This document shows, one piece after another, positions 28,589 to 37,185 of a stretch of DNA of 64,000 nucleotides. Numbering within the stretch: position 1 is the first letter of the stretch; each line of letters begins with the position of its first letter. Origin of the DNA: Persicirhabdus sediminis (GTDB lineage: Bacteria; Verrucomicrobiota; Verrucomicrobiia; Verrucomicrobiales; Akkermansiaceae); NCBI RefSeq assembly GCF_016595495.1, contig NZ_JAENIM010000022.1:24377-88376 (forward strand), read 5' to 3'. A program made the translations under genes and the position numbers. Below the pieces are notes generated by a model. That model did not search any database. It was not told where the DNA came from and saw only the letters and a list, made by a program, of their open reading frames with translations.

Positions 28589-30376
28589 ATGAAATCGATA
28601 AAGCTGTTATCCATCTTACTCCTCTGCCTTTCCCTGAGCTCCGGCCTATTTGCCGCTAAGAGCAAAAAATCTGATACCAATATCGTCGCCGTCTACGATA
28701 TTGAGGGACTTATCAGCGAAAGTGGGCTGAACCAGGGTGGCCTCTTTGGCCCCCCCGAGCGCCCTCTTACTCATTACGATATCGCCCAGAGCTTGACCAA
28801 AGCAGCTGATGACGAAAAAGTCGTAGCTGTGGTGATCGACTTTGGCGGAGCTGGTCTCAAACTTGCGCAAATTCAGGAAATCGCCCGCTGTTTGCAAAAC
28901 CTACGCGCTGCAGAAAAAGACGTCTGGGTCTATACCGAGCAGCTAAGCAATGGCATGGCGCTGCTTGGCGCGCCAGCTAACCATTTCACCCTCATGCCTG
29001 AGGCAAATGTCACCTTCACCGGCCTTCATTCAGAGTCCCTCTACTTCAAGGGCATGTTGGATAAAATGGGCATGCAAGTCGACGTCATCCACATTGGTGA
29101 TTTCAAAAGCGCAGGTGAATCACTCTATCGTACCGAGCCTAGCGAGTATTCCTTACAGCAAAATACCGCCATGCTCGACTCGCTCTACCAGCAGCTCATT
29201 CAGCAAGTCGCCGGTCACCGCCAGCTCACCACTGAGCAGGTGGAAAATTTCATCAACCACAACAATCCAAGTGCCCAGCTGGCTAAAGAGCTCGGCCTAG
29301 TCGACCAGCTGATGTACCGCACGAGCTTCAACAAAGCGGTCAAAGAAACCTACGGAGAAGACGCTGACTACAACCAAACCTACCAGCTACCAGACATCTA
29401 CGGACCTGAAATCAAAAGCTTCATGGATGTGGTCAAGCTGATGTTCCAGTCAGACAAAAACAAAAAATCCAAAGACGGCTACATTGGCGTCGTCGCCCTA
29501 GAAGGAGCCATTAGCGACAAATCCATCGCTCCTGTACGCCGCGAAATCATCAAACTCAGCCAAGACGAAAACTGCAAAGCACTCGTCCTGCGAGTCGACT
29601 CACCTGGCGGCTCAGCCCTCTCTAGCGATGTTCTCTGGGAAGCCACCACCGCATTTAAGGCCACCGAGCGTCCATTTGTCGTCTCCATGGGATCCGTCGC
29701 CGCCAGCGGTGGATATTACGTCAGCGCCGCTGCAGATCGCATCTTCGCTGAGCCAGGTACCATCACCGGCTCCATCGGCGTGGTCGGCATGAAATTAGTC
29801 CTGCAAGGAAGCATGGACAAACTTGGCATCACCAGCCACAGCCAGCAGCGCGGAAAAAATGCCGGCATCATGACCAGCTCCAAGCCATTCTCACCAGCTG
29901 AAGCCGAGCTCATCCGCCAGTCCATGCAGCAGGTCTACTCCACTTTCAAAAAACGCATCACCGACGGTCGCGGCGACCGCCTCCAAGGTGAGCTCGAAAA
30001 ACTAGCTGGCGGACGAGTCTACACTGGCCAGCAAGCACTCGATATTGGCCTCGTCGACCAACTCGGTGGTCTCAACCAAGCCATTGCCTACGCCGCTGAG
30101 CAAGCAGGCATTAGCGCCGACTCAAGCATCCTCACGCCAGCACCTAAGAGCCCGCTGGAAGGCATGTTCAGCTCACAGCGACCAGATAAAGGCGACGAAC
30201 TCATTGGCATGTCACTAGCGCGTCAAAATTTCACCGAGTTCGCCCAAGCACACCCAGCACTGCGCATCCTCTCAGCCCCCCATCTCCAACAAGTGGATCA
30301 AGCTATCAAACAGCTGGAATCCATTAACTCCCACCACATCCAACTCCTATCCCCGACTCTCCATATTCAACCATAA
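28589..30376 (+). CDS. sppA: signal peptide peptidase SppA, long form
   Basis: A 595-residue protease that degrades cleaved signal peptides at the membrane. It is the tandem (67K) type with two related halves. The catalytic dyad residues can be placed: Lys173 in GDFKSAGESLYR of the first half and Ser373 in VAASGGYYVSAAADRI of the second half, as in E. coli SppA. The N-terminus from the chosen ATG is a Sec signal or anchor (SIKLLSILLLCLSLSSGLFA); the frame is open 9 codons further up, but that adds a polar extension. The next gene follows after 20 bases. Confidence 0.93.
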   Translation: MKSIKLLSILLLCLSLSSGLFAAKSKKSDTNIVAVYDIEGLISESGLNQGGLFGPPERPLTHYDIAQSLTKAADDEKVVAVVIDFGGAGLKLAQIQEIARCLQNLRAAEKDVWVYTEQLSNGMALLGAPANHFTLMPEANVTFTGLHSESLYFKGMLDKMGMQVDVIHIGDFKSAGESLYRTEPSEYSLQQNTAMLDSLYQQLIQQVAGHRQLTTEQVENFINHNNPSAQLAKELGLVDQLMYRTSFNKAVKETYGEDADYNQTYQLPDIYGPEIKSFMDVVKLMFQSDKNKKSKDGYIGVVALEGAISDKSIAPVRREIIKLSQDENCKALVLRVDSPGGSALSSDVLWEATTAFKATERPFVVSMGSVAASGGYYVSAAADRIFAEPGTITGSIGVVGMKLVLQGSMDKLGITSHSQQRGKNAGIMTSSKPFSPAEAELIRQSMQQVYSTFKKRITDGRGDRLQGELEKLAGGRVYTGQQALDIGLVDQLGGLNQAIAYAAEQAGISADSSILTPAPKSPLEGMFSSQRPDKGDELIGMSLARQNFTEFAQAHPALRILSAPHLQQVDQAIKQLESINSHHIQLLSPTLHIQP

Positions 30377-30396
30377 TAATAACTTAACTACACCCA

Positions 30397-31005
30397 ATGT
30401 CAGACCGCCCATCTCGCTCAGGCTGCCTTCCTCTCATCTTTTCCATCGTCTTAGTTATCGGCTCAGTGGCGGCGTTTTTCTACGCCATCGCCACCATGCT
30501 CAACCACGCCACTGAAGGAGGCAAAAACTACACCAGCATGGCCGCTCCTGGTGAGCAACACATCCAAATCCATGACACCACCCTGATCTGCGTCTGGCAC
30601 GACTACCAAACCAATTTCAACGGCAGGAACATCGATACCCAGCCAGAAATCGAAGGCAAATTCGACTTCACGCTGCGCCGCATCGATGACCTTAGCTACG
30701 TTGAATTCATGCCGCTAGGTGGGCAAGTTGTGCACAAAAATGGCGTCAGCCGCTACTCACTCGGGCTGTTCTCGGTCTCCGAGCCAGGTGAATACCTCTT
30801 CGAAGCCGACGCCATGAACCGTGAACAACGCATCATTTCCACCAGCACCATAGACCTACTCCAGCTACTTAGTTCAGCGGCATTCGGTTTCACCGCCAGC
30901 ATCGCCTGCTTTATCTTCGCTTGCATCAGCTTCTTGTGGGGCATCTTCAAGCTGCTCACCCGCCCTAGCCCGTACCAGCAAAACCAATCGCAGCACCCCA
31001 GCTAA
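30397..31005 (+). CDS. two-span membrane protein of unknown function
   Basis: A 202-residue protein with a membrane span at about 12-35, an extracytoplasmic beta-rich domain (about 40-145) and a second span near 157-185, then a short polar tail. The middle domain has FDFTLRRIDDLSYVEFMPLGG and a C-terminal GEYLFEADAMNRE, consistent with a small beta sandwich. It follows sppA by 20 bases and is probably co-transcribed; a functional link to signal peptide turnover is only suggested by position. Confidence 0.6.
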   Translation: MSDRPSRSGCLPLIFSIVLVIGSVAAFFYAIATMLNHATEGGKNYTSMAAPGEQHIQIHDTTLICVWHDYQTNFNGRNIDTQPEIEGKFDFTLRRIDDLSYVEFMPLGGQVVHKNGVSRYSLGLFSVSEPGEYLFEADAMNREQRIISTSTIDLLQLLSSAAFGFTASIACFIFACISFLWGIFKLLTRPSPYQQNQSQHPS

Positions 31006-31156
31006 ATCACTGCTGAATACAGCTAACCAATAACACGCATCCAGAGCTAGCTAGGGACTCCACAATTTCTCCCATCACGGCTAGCTCTCCAGCTAGCTAG
31101 TCTGCACCTCCATTTCTCCCAAGTAATAGCAGGGAGAAAATTTCAAGCTAAACACG

Positions 31157-32782
31157 CTAGGGGCTGCCACCTACAGCAGGGTCAAATTGATCCTGATATT
31201 CGGGCTCATAATAATCGCCTTCATACATCGCCAGCCAGTCGAATATAGACTCCAAGAAACCTTCACTTCCTAGCGAGAAAAAGATCATACCCAGCACCGC
31301 GAGAATCAACAGATTGCAGAGCACATAAAACGTCGTTAATACTTTGCCCGCTGTATCCAGCTGACGGCTATCTTCGTAGCCCGCTGGGCAGCAATAACAT
31401 CGGTAATACATCCAAATATTTACAATAGGCAGTAACAGGCACCACCACCAGCCAGAAGCCATGCCTAGGTTCCTCACTCGCGATCCCGAAACGACGACAA
31501 ACAATAGAATAGCGGCCCACCGAGTTATCGAAGACAAGCCATCGTAGTAGCTTTCCGTCATGAAAAATGTCGGCACCACCTCTATTATCGGAATCAATAC
31601 AATAACCCACAAATAAAACCACCGGCGCGATAAGCCTCCGTAGGTATTAAATTCGATCATGCCCATGGCGTAATCAGCCTCACTCGCTGCCCGCAAGCTC
31701 GCCGCAGAGGGCTCAAAAATAGCCGTCTCATTTTCCTCCTCAGCAGCTGCCCGCGCCATAGCATCGGGCTGAAACTCTTCCACCTCGCCAGCTAATAGCC
31801 ATTCAGGCATTTTAGGATGCCACACCCTATCGTGATCTAAATTCAGCTGGTTGCGCTTAAACATATTCCGCAGCGCTTTCAGAGTAACCGGCCCATTTTG
31901 CTGATCACCTCGAGCATAATACCATTCAGCTTCACCGCCATGAGGCTGAGCTAATGGCGGCGGAGTGGAAGCTCCTCCATCTGCTGACAATTGCCCCATT
32001 CCACCCGCAGCTGGCCCAAGGCCAATCTGTTCAGCCATAATTGGCTCAGACACCCTCACAGCCGTCTGTTTTTGCTCCAGCTGCTTCTGCTCCTCTTTTG
32101 TAAATTGATAATTATTTTGGCGAAATAGCTGCGCGCTAGCATTCAACCCCTCCTCCTCAAAGGCAATTACCTCCTCGACCGATCCAAAGACTTGCACTTT
32201 AGCCCCCCGATGGCGGCGCAAATATTCATTCACTCGGTAACGATGAAACCCCAGCAGCTGTTCGAGGCTCGTTTTTTTATCCACATATTCCACCTCAATA
32301 TACTCCGTGCCAACCCGCTTAGGCGTGCGCATTGCATTTTTGGTCAGAATCTTCGTACCATCATCCAGTTGGCTGCAGCACTCTACGCCCACGAGACCTC
32401 TCTTTCCTCGCATCATCCTCCCAAGAATCTTGAAAATCTTGGGCAGAGCCACATCCACCGCTGAGACAATGATTTTCCCATCATCAGCGAGCCCAAACCT
32501 AATTGGCGATGCATTCTTAGCATCATTCTCCAGCTCAGCAGCTACCGCAAAATCCCCCAACTGCACAACCTGATGGCGGTGAAAATCTTCCTCCACCTCA
32601 TTGTAAAAACTCTCATCCACATTCACCCCACTACCAATGACTATGGGCAAAAGCTTCAACTCCTTTTCATAAGTCTGTTTAATCGTCCGTTGTGAAAGGA
32701 TAGCTAGCCCCCACTTTAGCAACATCAGAAAGCTGACCACGGCAACAGTGATCATCCACGGACGAATATCGGAAAAACTCAT
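31157..32782 (-). CDS. membrane protein with GYF_2 domain and DUF805-like C-terminus
   Basis: A 541-residue protein from the ATG at 32782, chosen because it puts the first membrane span (about 10-30) near the start; the frame is open 15 codons further up. Residues 30-250 are a soluble domain of unknown family. A Pro/Gly linker leads to a GYF_2 domain (about 286-335: EWYYARGDQQNGPVTLKAL, then RVWHPKMPEWLLAGEVEEF), a fold that usually binds peptides or senses other proteins. The C-terminal 150 residues hold about four membrane spans of the DUF805 kind (GGLSRRWFYLWVIVLIPII, RNLGMASGWWWCLLLPIVN). Confidence 0.75.
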   Translation of the reverse strand: MSFSDIRPWMITVAVVSFLMLLKWGLAILSQRTIKQTYEKELKLLPIVIGSGVNVDESFYNEVEEDFHRHQVVQLGDFAVAAELENDAKNASPIRFGLADDGKIIVSAVDVALPKIFKILGRMMRGKRGLVGVECCSQLDDGTKILTKNAMRTPKRVGTEYIEVEYVDKKTSLEQLLGFHRYRVNEYLRRHRGAKVQVFGSVEEVIAFEEEGLNASAQLFRQNNYQFTKEEQKQLEQKQTAVRVSEPIMAEQIGLGPAAGGMGQLSADGGASTPPPLAQPHGGEAEWYYARGDQQNGPVTLKALRNMFKRNQLNLDHDRVWHPKMPEWLLAGEVEEFQPDAMARAAAEEENETAIFEPSAASLRAASEADYAMGMIEFNTYGGLSRRWFYLWVIVLIPIIEVVPTFFMTESYYDGLSSITRWAAILLFVVVSGSRVRNLGMASGWWWCLLLPIVNIWMYYRCYCCPAGYEDSRQLDTAGKVLTTFYVLCNLLILAVLGMIFFSLGSEGFLESIFDWLAMYEGDYYEPEYQDQFDPAVGGSP

Positions 32783-32957
32783 ACACCAGCAATAAAACAA
32801 ACGTGTAAAGCGGCAAGCCAAATCCATTTGCAGAGGGAATTTTTTATCACTCAGAAAAGGCTACCCCAGCTAAAAAGCTCGTTTACATCACTGTGGCTAA
32901 TCGCTTGAATAAAAACTCATAGTTGCGCGTCCAAGCGGATAACCTTAATTTGAAGTT

Positions 32958-33506
32958 ATGTACTGGAAAACTGTCAGTCTCACGGGAGCTCTTGCTCTTA
33001 GCCTCCTCACCACCTCCTGCTACTACGATCCATACGGCTACGGCACCACCGTCAATGCCGTGCCAGCTGGCTCAGTTGCAGTTACCATTGGTGGACTCAG
33101 CTACTGGCATTACCATGGCCATTATTATCGCTACTACGGAGGCCGCTACGTTTACTGTCGCCCACCGCATGGCCACAGACCTCCACCTACGAGACCACCT
33201 CACCACAGGCCAAAACCTGAGCAGCCGATTTACCGACCAGACAGACCGGGGTCAAATCGACCAACCCAGCTGCCAGCCAATCAAAGACCGACAACTAGGC
33301 CATCCACTCGCCCGAGTACACCAACAACGACTCGCCCGAGCACACGCCCAAGTACGCCAACCACCAGGCCGAGCACTCCGACTACGCGACCAAGTACTCC
33401 AATGACTCGCCCAAGTACCCCAAGCTCTAGACCAGCCAGCCGCCCAAGCACGCCAGCACCGCGCCCAATGCCCAGCAGCTCAGGGGGCAGAACTCGTTCG
33501 CGCTAA
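32958..33506 (+). CDS. proline/threonine-rich lipoprotein with TRPSTP repeats
   Basis: A 182-residue protein with a signal peptide and lipobox (LLTTSC, Cys21). A Gly/Tyr-rich domain (about 22-70) includes IGGLSYWHYHGHYYRYYGGR, then a His/Pro stretch, then a C-terminal half made of about ten degenerate repeats of TRPSTP/TRPSTPT. The high Pro, Thr and Arg content suggests an extended, basic, surface-exposed stalk that could bind acidic polysaccharide or peptidoglycan. The overlapping frame starting at 32923 reads the same repeat as His/Arg/Gln-rich text and lacks a signal peptide, so this frame is the real one. Confidence 0.8.
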   Translation: MYWKTVSLTGALALSLLTTSCYYDPYGYGTTVNAVPAGSVAVTIGGLSYWHYHGHYYRYYGGRYVYCRPPHGHRPPPTRPPHHRPKPEQPIYRPDRPGSNRPTQLPANQRPTTRPSTRPSTPTTTRPSTRPSTPTTRPSTPTTRPSTPMTRPSTPSSRPASRPSTPAPRPMPSSSGGRTRSR

Positions 33507-33520
33507 TTTCACTCACCAGT

Positions 33521-33566
33521 GCACGATGAACGGATCATCAATCCGTCCATCGTGCGCCCTTTATTT
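33521..33566 (+). terminator. intrinsic terminator
   Basis: GCACGATG-aa-CGGAT pairs with ATCCG-tc-CATCGTGC (33521-33555), giving 13 pairs around a 2x2 internal loop, followed by a T-rich tail. It ends the repeat lipoprotein gene. Confidence 0.75.
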
Positions 33567-33625
33567 TACCACTCAAGCGCGCATAAAGAGTTGGCAATCG
33601 CCAGCCTCTCATCATACTAGCTGGC

Positions 33626-34297
33626 ATGCGCATCGACGTGCTTACTTTATTTCCTGAGATTGTCCTAGCTCCGCTGAGCGAGAGCATCATCAAGCGTGCC
33701 CAAGCTCAGGGCATCGCCGAGATCAACGCCCACAACATTCGTGATTGGGCCGAAGGAAAACATCGTAAAACCGACGACTACCTCTGCGGTGGAGGCCAAG
33801 GCATGCTGCTCAAACCCGAGCCCATCTTCGCTGCCATCGAAGAGCTGCGTAGTGAAAATTCTCACGTCGTCCTCATGACCCCACAAGGGCGCCAGCTGAA
33901 ACAACAAAAAGTGGCCCAGCTCAGCCAGCTAGACCACCTCATCATCCTCTGCGGTCACTACGAAGGGGTCGACCAGCGCGTCATCGATACCCTAGTCGAT
34001 GAAGAAATCTCTCTCGGCGACTACGTGCTCACCAACGGCGCCATCGCCGCCGCCGTACTCACCGATGCCATCGTGCGCCTGCTTCCAGGCGCCCTCGGCG
34101 ATGCTCGCTCACCGGAAGACGAATCATTCAGCGACCCTAACCTGCTAGAAGCTCCAGCTTACACCAAGCCTATCGACTTCCGCGGCATGAAAGTCCCTGA
34201 CGTCCTCACCAGCGGCCACCACGCAAAAATCGCCAGCTGGAAAAAAGAAAAAGCACTAGCGCGAACCAAACAAAATCGCCCAGATCTGCTGCGCTAA
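33626..34297 (+). CDS. trmD: tRNA (guanine-N1-)-methyltransferase
   Basis: A 223-residue SPOUT-family enzyme that methylates G37 of tRNAs reading CNN codons, using S-adenosylmethionine. The start MRIDVLTLFPE, CGGGQGMLLKPEPIF near 56, ILCGHYEGVDQRVID near 110 and the knot region SLGDYVLTNGAIAAAVLTDA near 130 are all typical. In many bacteria trmD sits in rpsP-rimM-trmD-rplS; here none of these partners adjoins it, and about 340 bases of spacer follow. Confidence 0.96.
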   Translation: MRIDVLTLFPEIVLAPLSESIIKRAQAQGIAEINAHNIRDWAEGKHRKTDDYLCGGGQGMLLKPEPIFAAIEELRSENSHVVLMTPQGRQLKQQKVAQLSQLDHLIILCGHYEGVDQRVIDTLVDEEISLGDYVLTNGAIAAAVLTDAIVRLLPGALGDARSPEDESFSDPNLLEAPAYTKPIDFRGMKVPDVLTSGHHAKIASWKKEKALARTKQNRPDLLR

Positions 34298-34567
34298 CTC
34301 CTTCGGTTCACTCCCAGTTGTGTTCTTTAGCTCTCCCGAGCTACAGCATAGAGGCATTTGCACGTTGCTAGATATTTACATCTATCACCCCCTAATAAGG
34401 ACTACCGATGATTCCATTGGTAAATTCCATAGGACACCTTAGCTAAAAAAACTCAGGTGACATGACAACATCGTAGTACTTTTTGCCTGTCCATATATCT
34501 AATAGCGCACAAATTCATAGTTTCCATAAATTCATGTCATAACAGCAGAGCTGGCTTGCTGAGCTAA

Positions 34568-34583
34568 TGGCACGAGATATGCT
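34568..34583 (+). promoter_or_regulatory. near-consensus sigma-54 (RpoN) promoter
   Basis: TGGCACGAGATATGCT matches the sigma-54 consensus TGGCACG-N4-TTGCW at every fixed position but one (A instead of T before TGC), with GG and GC at the required spacing. Transcription would start near 34594, about 43 bases before the first ATG of an operon ending in an ammonium transporter, a classic nitrogen-regulated target. Confidence 0.75.
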
Positions 34584-34591
34584 CCCGCGTT

Positions 34592-34607
34592 CTTCGCACC
34601 CGCGAAG
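34592..34607 (+). other. leader hairpin at the predicted transcript start
   Basis: CTTCGC-ACCC-GCGAAG is a perfect 6-bp stem at the 5' end of the transcript predicted from the sigma-54 promoter. It could protect the mRNA 5' end or affect translation of the first gene. Confidence 0.5.
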
Positions 34608-34636
34608 CAAACGTACTAACACATATCTCAACACAT

Positions 34637-34933
34637 ATGACCGGAACTGACTATTTCATAAAAAAAGGTGAGTCTATCATCTCCACCAATGGTGGCGGCG
34701 ACAGCCAACTCTTTGAAGATGAGAGTAAATTCACATTTTACTACGCCAACGAGTTGGCTCATTTGCTAGACGCTGGCCAGCCCGAGTCAGCAATCATCAA
34801 AGAAGACGAACGGCTCATTGCCATCCACTATGCAGACAAGTGGGACCCCGAAACCAAAAACCTGCGCGGACTTATCAGCAATAGCAATACCAGCCTGAGC
34901 AAAGCAATGAGTGAACTTAGCATGGAATCCTAA
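34637..34933 (+). CDS. first gene of amt operon, unknown small protein
   Basis: A 98-residue soluble, acidic protein with no family that I recognise. It has an N-terminal FIKKGESIISTNGGGDSQLF, a central FYYANELAHLLDAGQPESAI and ERLIAIHYADKWDPE, then a polar Ser/Asn-rich tail. It is not a PII protein: the usual PII start and T-loop sequences are absent. The next gene starts 2 bases after its stop, and amtB follows that, so all three are one operon behind a sigma-54 promoter. A regulatory role in ammonium uptake is inferred from this context only. Confidence 0.7.
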   Translation: MTGTDYFIKKGESIISTNGGGDSQLFEDESKFTFYYANELAHLLDAGQPESAIIKEDERLIAIHYADKWDPETKNLRGLISNSNTSLSKAMSELSMES

Positions 34934-34935
34934 CA

Positions 34936-35682
34936 ATGAACGTCCCAAACACAAAAGACCTTCCCTATAATACCTCTATTGCCCTCATGGAGTTGTGCAA
35001 AAAAGTTGGCGCACAATACAGCTGGAACCAACAAGGTGGCGTACTGATAGAGACCAACTACCACAAATCCGAAGAGCTAATCGAAAGAGTCATCACCATG
35101 ACTAACAACATGGTGACATCCTATAAACAAGTAACCCGCGCCCCAAGAGAATTGGTCTTCGGTTTCAGCAAGCTCAACCTGCTTATTGTTATCGAAGAAG
35201 AAATGCAGGTGACCTTGATCTTCAATACCGACATCGAACAAATCGACAAAGTAGTCAGGCTTGTCAGAGAGTTTATCGCTAATGATCTCAAACAATCCGC
35301 TGAAAAATCACCTGAGAAACCAGCGTGGCAAGAGGACATTCAGCCAATCGACCTACCTGAGCTAGCTGAGCCAACTAATCTAGCTGAAGCATCAACAGAA
35401 CTACAAGACACACAGTCTAAGGAAGACTCAGAAGAGCCAGCCATCAGTTGGAGCACCCTAGAGCCTGAAATTCAATTACTGCTCAGCAGGGTCATGAATT
35501 CCGCTCAAGCTGATAAACTGATCACGCGGCAAATTCAGAAGAATACTAACGAACAAGGCGAACTCACCGTAGACGCCGACGCCCTAGCCTACCAAATCAT
35601 TGACTGCGTCCCTCATAAAGGACGCCGCAAGGCTCTAAACTCTGAGTTTTCAGACATTCTATCTACCTTCACCCAACACTAA
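34936..35682 (+). CDS. possible Roadblock/LC7-like protein in amt operon
   Basis: A 248-residue soluble protein. Residues about 12-118 have the helix/strand order expected of a Roadblock/LC7 domain: a helix with LMELCKKVGAQYSW, two strands (QGGVLIET), a helix with EELIERVITMTNNMV, three strands (ELVFGFSKLNLLIVIE, MQVTLIFNT) and a final helix (IDKVVRLVREFIANDL). The match is by pattern, not by a diagnostic motif. A low-complexity Glu/Ser/Thr/Pro linker (119-160) leads to a helical C-terminal domain (about 160-248). It lies 2 bases after the first operon gene and 9 bases before amtB. Confidence 0.65.
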   Translation: MNVPNTKDLPYNTSIALMELCKKVGAQYSWNQQGGVLIETNYHKSEELIERVITMTNNMVTSYKQVTRAPRELVFGFSKLNLLIVIEEEMQVTLIFNTDIEQIDKVVRLVREFIANDLKQSAEKSPEKPAWQEDIQPIDLPELAEPTNLAEASTELQDTQSKEDSEEPAISWSTLEPEIQLLLSRVMNSAQADKLITRQIQKNTNEQGELTVDADALAYQIIDCVPHKGRRKALNSEFSDILSTFTQH

Positions 35683-35691
35683 CAAATACAC

Positions 35692-37041
35692 ATGAAACAA
35701 CATCTCACCCTATTAGGAGCGCTGGTATGCTTCTTTTTACTTAGCATTTCATCCAACGCCGCGGCAGGCGATATCCAATCAGCCCAATCCGCTGTCGGTC
35801 CATCGACTGAGCAGCTAGAGTCAGACCTCAATACCACCTTTGTTCTGATCTCAGCGGCTCTTGTATTTTTTATGCAAGCAGGTTTCTGTTTGTTGGAGCT
35901 CGGCTGTGTTAGGGCAAAAAACTGCCTCAATGTAGTGATGAAAAATGCAGTTGATTTCTGCATCGCCATGATCTGCTTCCTGTTTGTTGGATTTGGCCTC
36001 ATGTTTGGCGCCACAGCTATGGGCCTGCTAGGTACTGAAATCACCTGGCTATCCACATTTAATGGCGATTCTCAGCTCTGGGTATTCTGGATCTTCCAAG
36101 CAGTTTTTGTAGCGACAGCCGCGACTATTACCTCTGGAGCCATGGCTGAAAGAACAACCTTTATCGGCTACTGCGCCTACACCGTGCTTATTTCTGGCAT
36201 CATCTATCCAATTCTCGGTCACTGGAGTTGGGGCAGCTTTGCTGGCGACTACGCACCTGGATTTGGCGGCACTTCAGGGTGGTTAGAATCTCTCGGATTC
36301 AGCGACTTTGCAGGCTCCACAGTGGTTCACTCTATCGGCGGAGCCTGTGCTCTAGCAGGCGTACTCGTGATTGGCCCACGTAAGGGACGCTTTGCGAAAA
36401 ATGGCGATCCATTGCTCATCTCAGGTCACAACATTCCTCTTGTCGCCCTCGGAACTTTCATCCTTTGTTTTGGTTGGTTCGGGTTCAACTGTGGATCTAA
36501 CCTAGCAGCTGGAAATGAAATTGGCCGCATCGCCGTAAATACAATGGTTGCAGCTGCCTCGGGTGGTTTGCTAGGACTAGCAGCTTTCTGGATTCGCGAC
36601 GGACGCCCAGAACCATTAAGCACCATGAATGGTATCCTCGGTGGCCTAGTAGCGATAACCGCTTGTTGTAATGTGGTCACTCCAGCCAGCGCTGTAATCA
36701 TCGGCGCCATTGCCGGAGTCGTTAGTACATTAGGTTCTGAGCTCTTGCTCAAATTCAAGATTGATGACGTCGTTGGCGCCATTCCTGTACACCTCTTCAA
36801 CGGCATCTGGGGCACCCTCAGTGTAGCCTTGTTCAACGAGGCTGGTTTTGCGGGCAAGCAGTTAGGCGTTCAAGCTCTTGGAGCTTTCAGCACCAGCATC
36901 GCCGCCTTTGTCGCCGCGTTCATTGGCTTCAAAATCATCCATGCAACCATCGGTCTGCGAGCTAGTGAAGAAGAAGAGGAAGACGGCCTCGATTTCTCCG
37001 AGCATGCATCCAACGCCTATCCTGACTTCCGCTCAGAATAG
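35692..37041 (+). CDS. amt: ammonium transporter
   Basis: A 449-residue Amt/MEP/Rh family channel for ammonium uptake. A cleavable signal sequence (about 1-25) precedes eleven predicted membrane helices. Family signatures include FFMQAGFCLLELGCVRAKN near 62, GAMAERTTFIGYC near 150, DFAGSTVVHSIGGACALAG near 205 (with the pore His of the twin-His pair), FGWFGFNCGSNLA near 263 and PVHLFNGIWGTLSVALF near 364 (second pore His). The cytoplasmic tail is acidic (EEEEEDGLDFSE). It is third in an operon with two unknown genes instead of glnK, and is followed by a strong terminator. Confidence 0.96.
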   Translation: MKQHLTLLGALVCFFLLSISSNAAAGDIQSAQSAVGPSTEQLESDLNTTFVLISAALVFFMQAGFCLLELGCVRAKNCLNVVMKNAVDFCIAMICFLFVGFGLMFGATAMGLLGTEITWLSTFNGDSQLWVFWIFQAVFVATAATITSGAMAERTTFIGYCAYTVLISGIIYPILGHWSWGSFAGDYAPGFGGTSGWLESLGFSDFAGSTVVHSIGGACALAGVLVIGPRKGRFAKNGDPLLISGHNIPLVALGTFILCFGWFGFNCGSNLAAGNEIGRIAVNTMVAAASGGLLGLAAFWIRDGRPEPLSTMNGILGGLVAITACCNVVTPASAVIIGAIAGVVSTLGSELLLKFKIDDVVGAIPVHLFNGIWGTLSVALFNEAGFAGKQLGVQALGAFSTSIAAFVAAFIGFKIIHATIGLRASEEEEEDGLDFSEHASNAYPDFRSE

Positions 37042-37065
37042 ACAACTAACATTCATATACTTAAC

Positions 37066-37098
37066 AAGCTTTAACGCCCAGTGCGTTAAAGCTTTTTT
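37066..37098 (+). terminator. intrinsic terminator of the amt operon
   Basis: A perfect 12-bp stem AAGCTTTAACGC/GCGTTAAAGCTT with a 5-base loop runs into T6. Confidence 0.93.
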
Positions 37099-37185
37099 GT
37101 TTCTAGCTAGCCAACTGAGGGGAATTATCATCGAAGCAAAATCCTCACTTGAAAGATCGCCATAGAAAGGCAAAACTGCGCAACG

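Larger units (their letters stand above)
34298..34636. other. spacer between trmD and the amt operon
   Basis: This stretch of 339 bases has no credible gene. Its last 70 bases hold the sigma-54-type promoter and a leader hairpin (listed separately). The first 270 bases are AT-rich in the middle and show no terminator with a T tract for trmD and no repeat that I recognise; activator sites for the sigma-54 promoter would be expected here. Confidence 0.7.

Noticed and set aside
31111..31140. Inverted repeat TTTCTCCC...GGGAGAAA after the two-span membrane protein gene.
   Set aside because: The loop is long and there is no T tract on either strand, so I did not call it a terminator.
32923..33405. 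A 160-codon frame overlapping the TRPSTP lipoprotein gene.
   Set aside because: It only mirrors the repeat in another frame and lacks a signal peptide or any domain.
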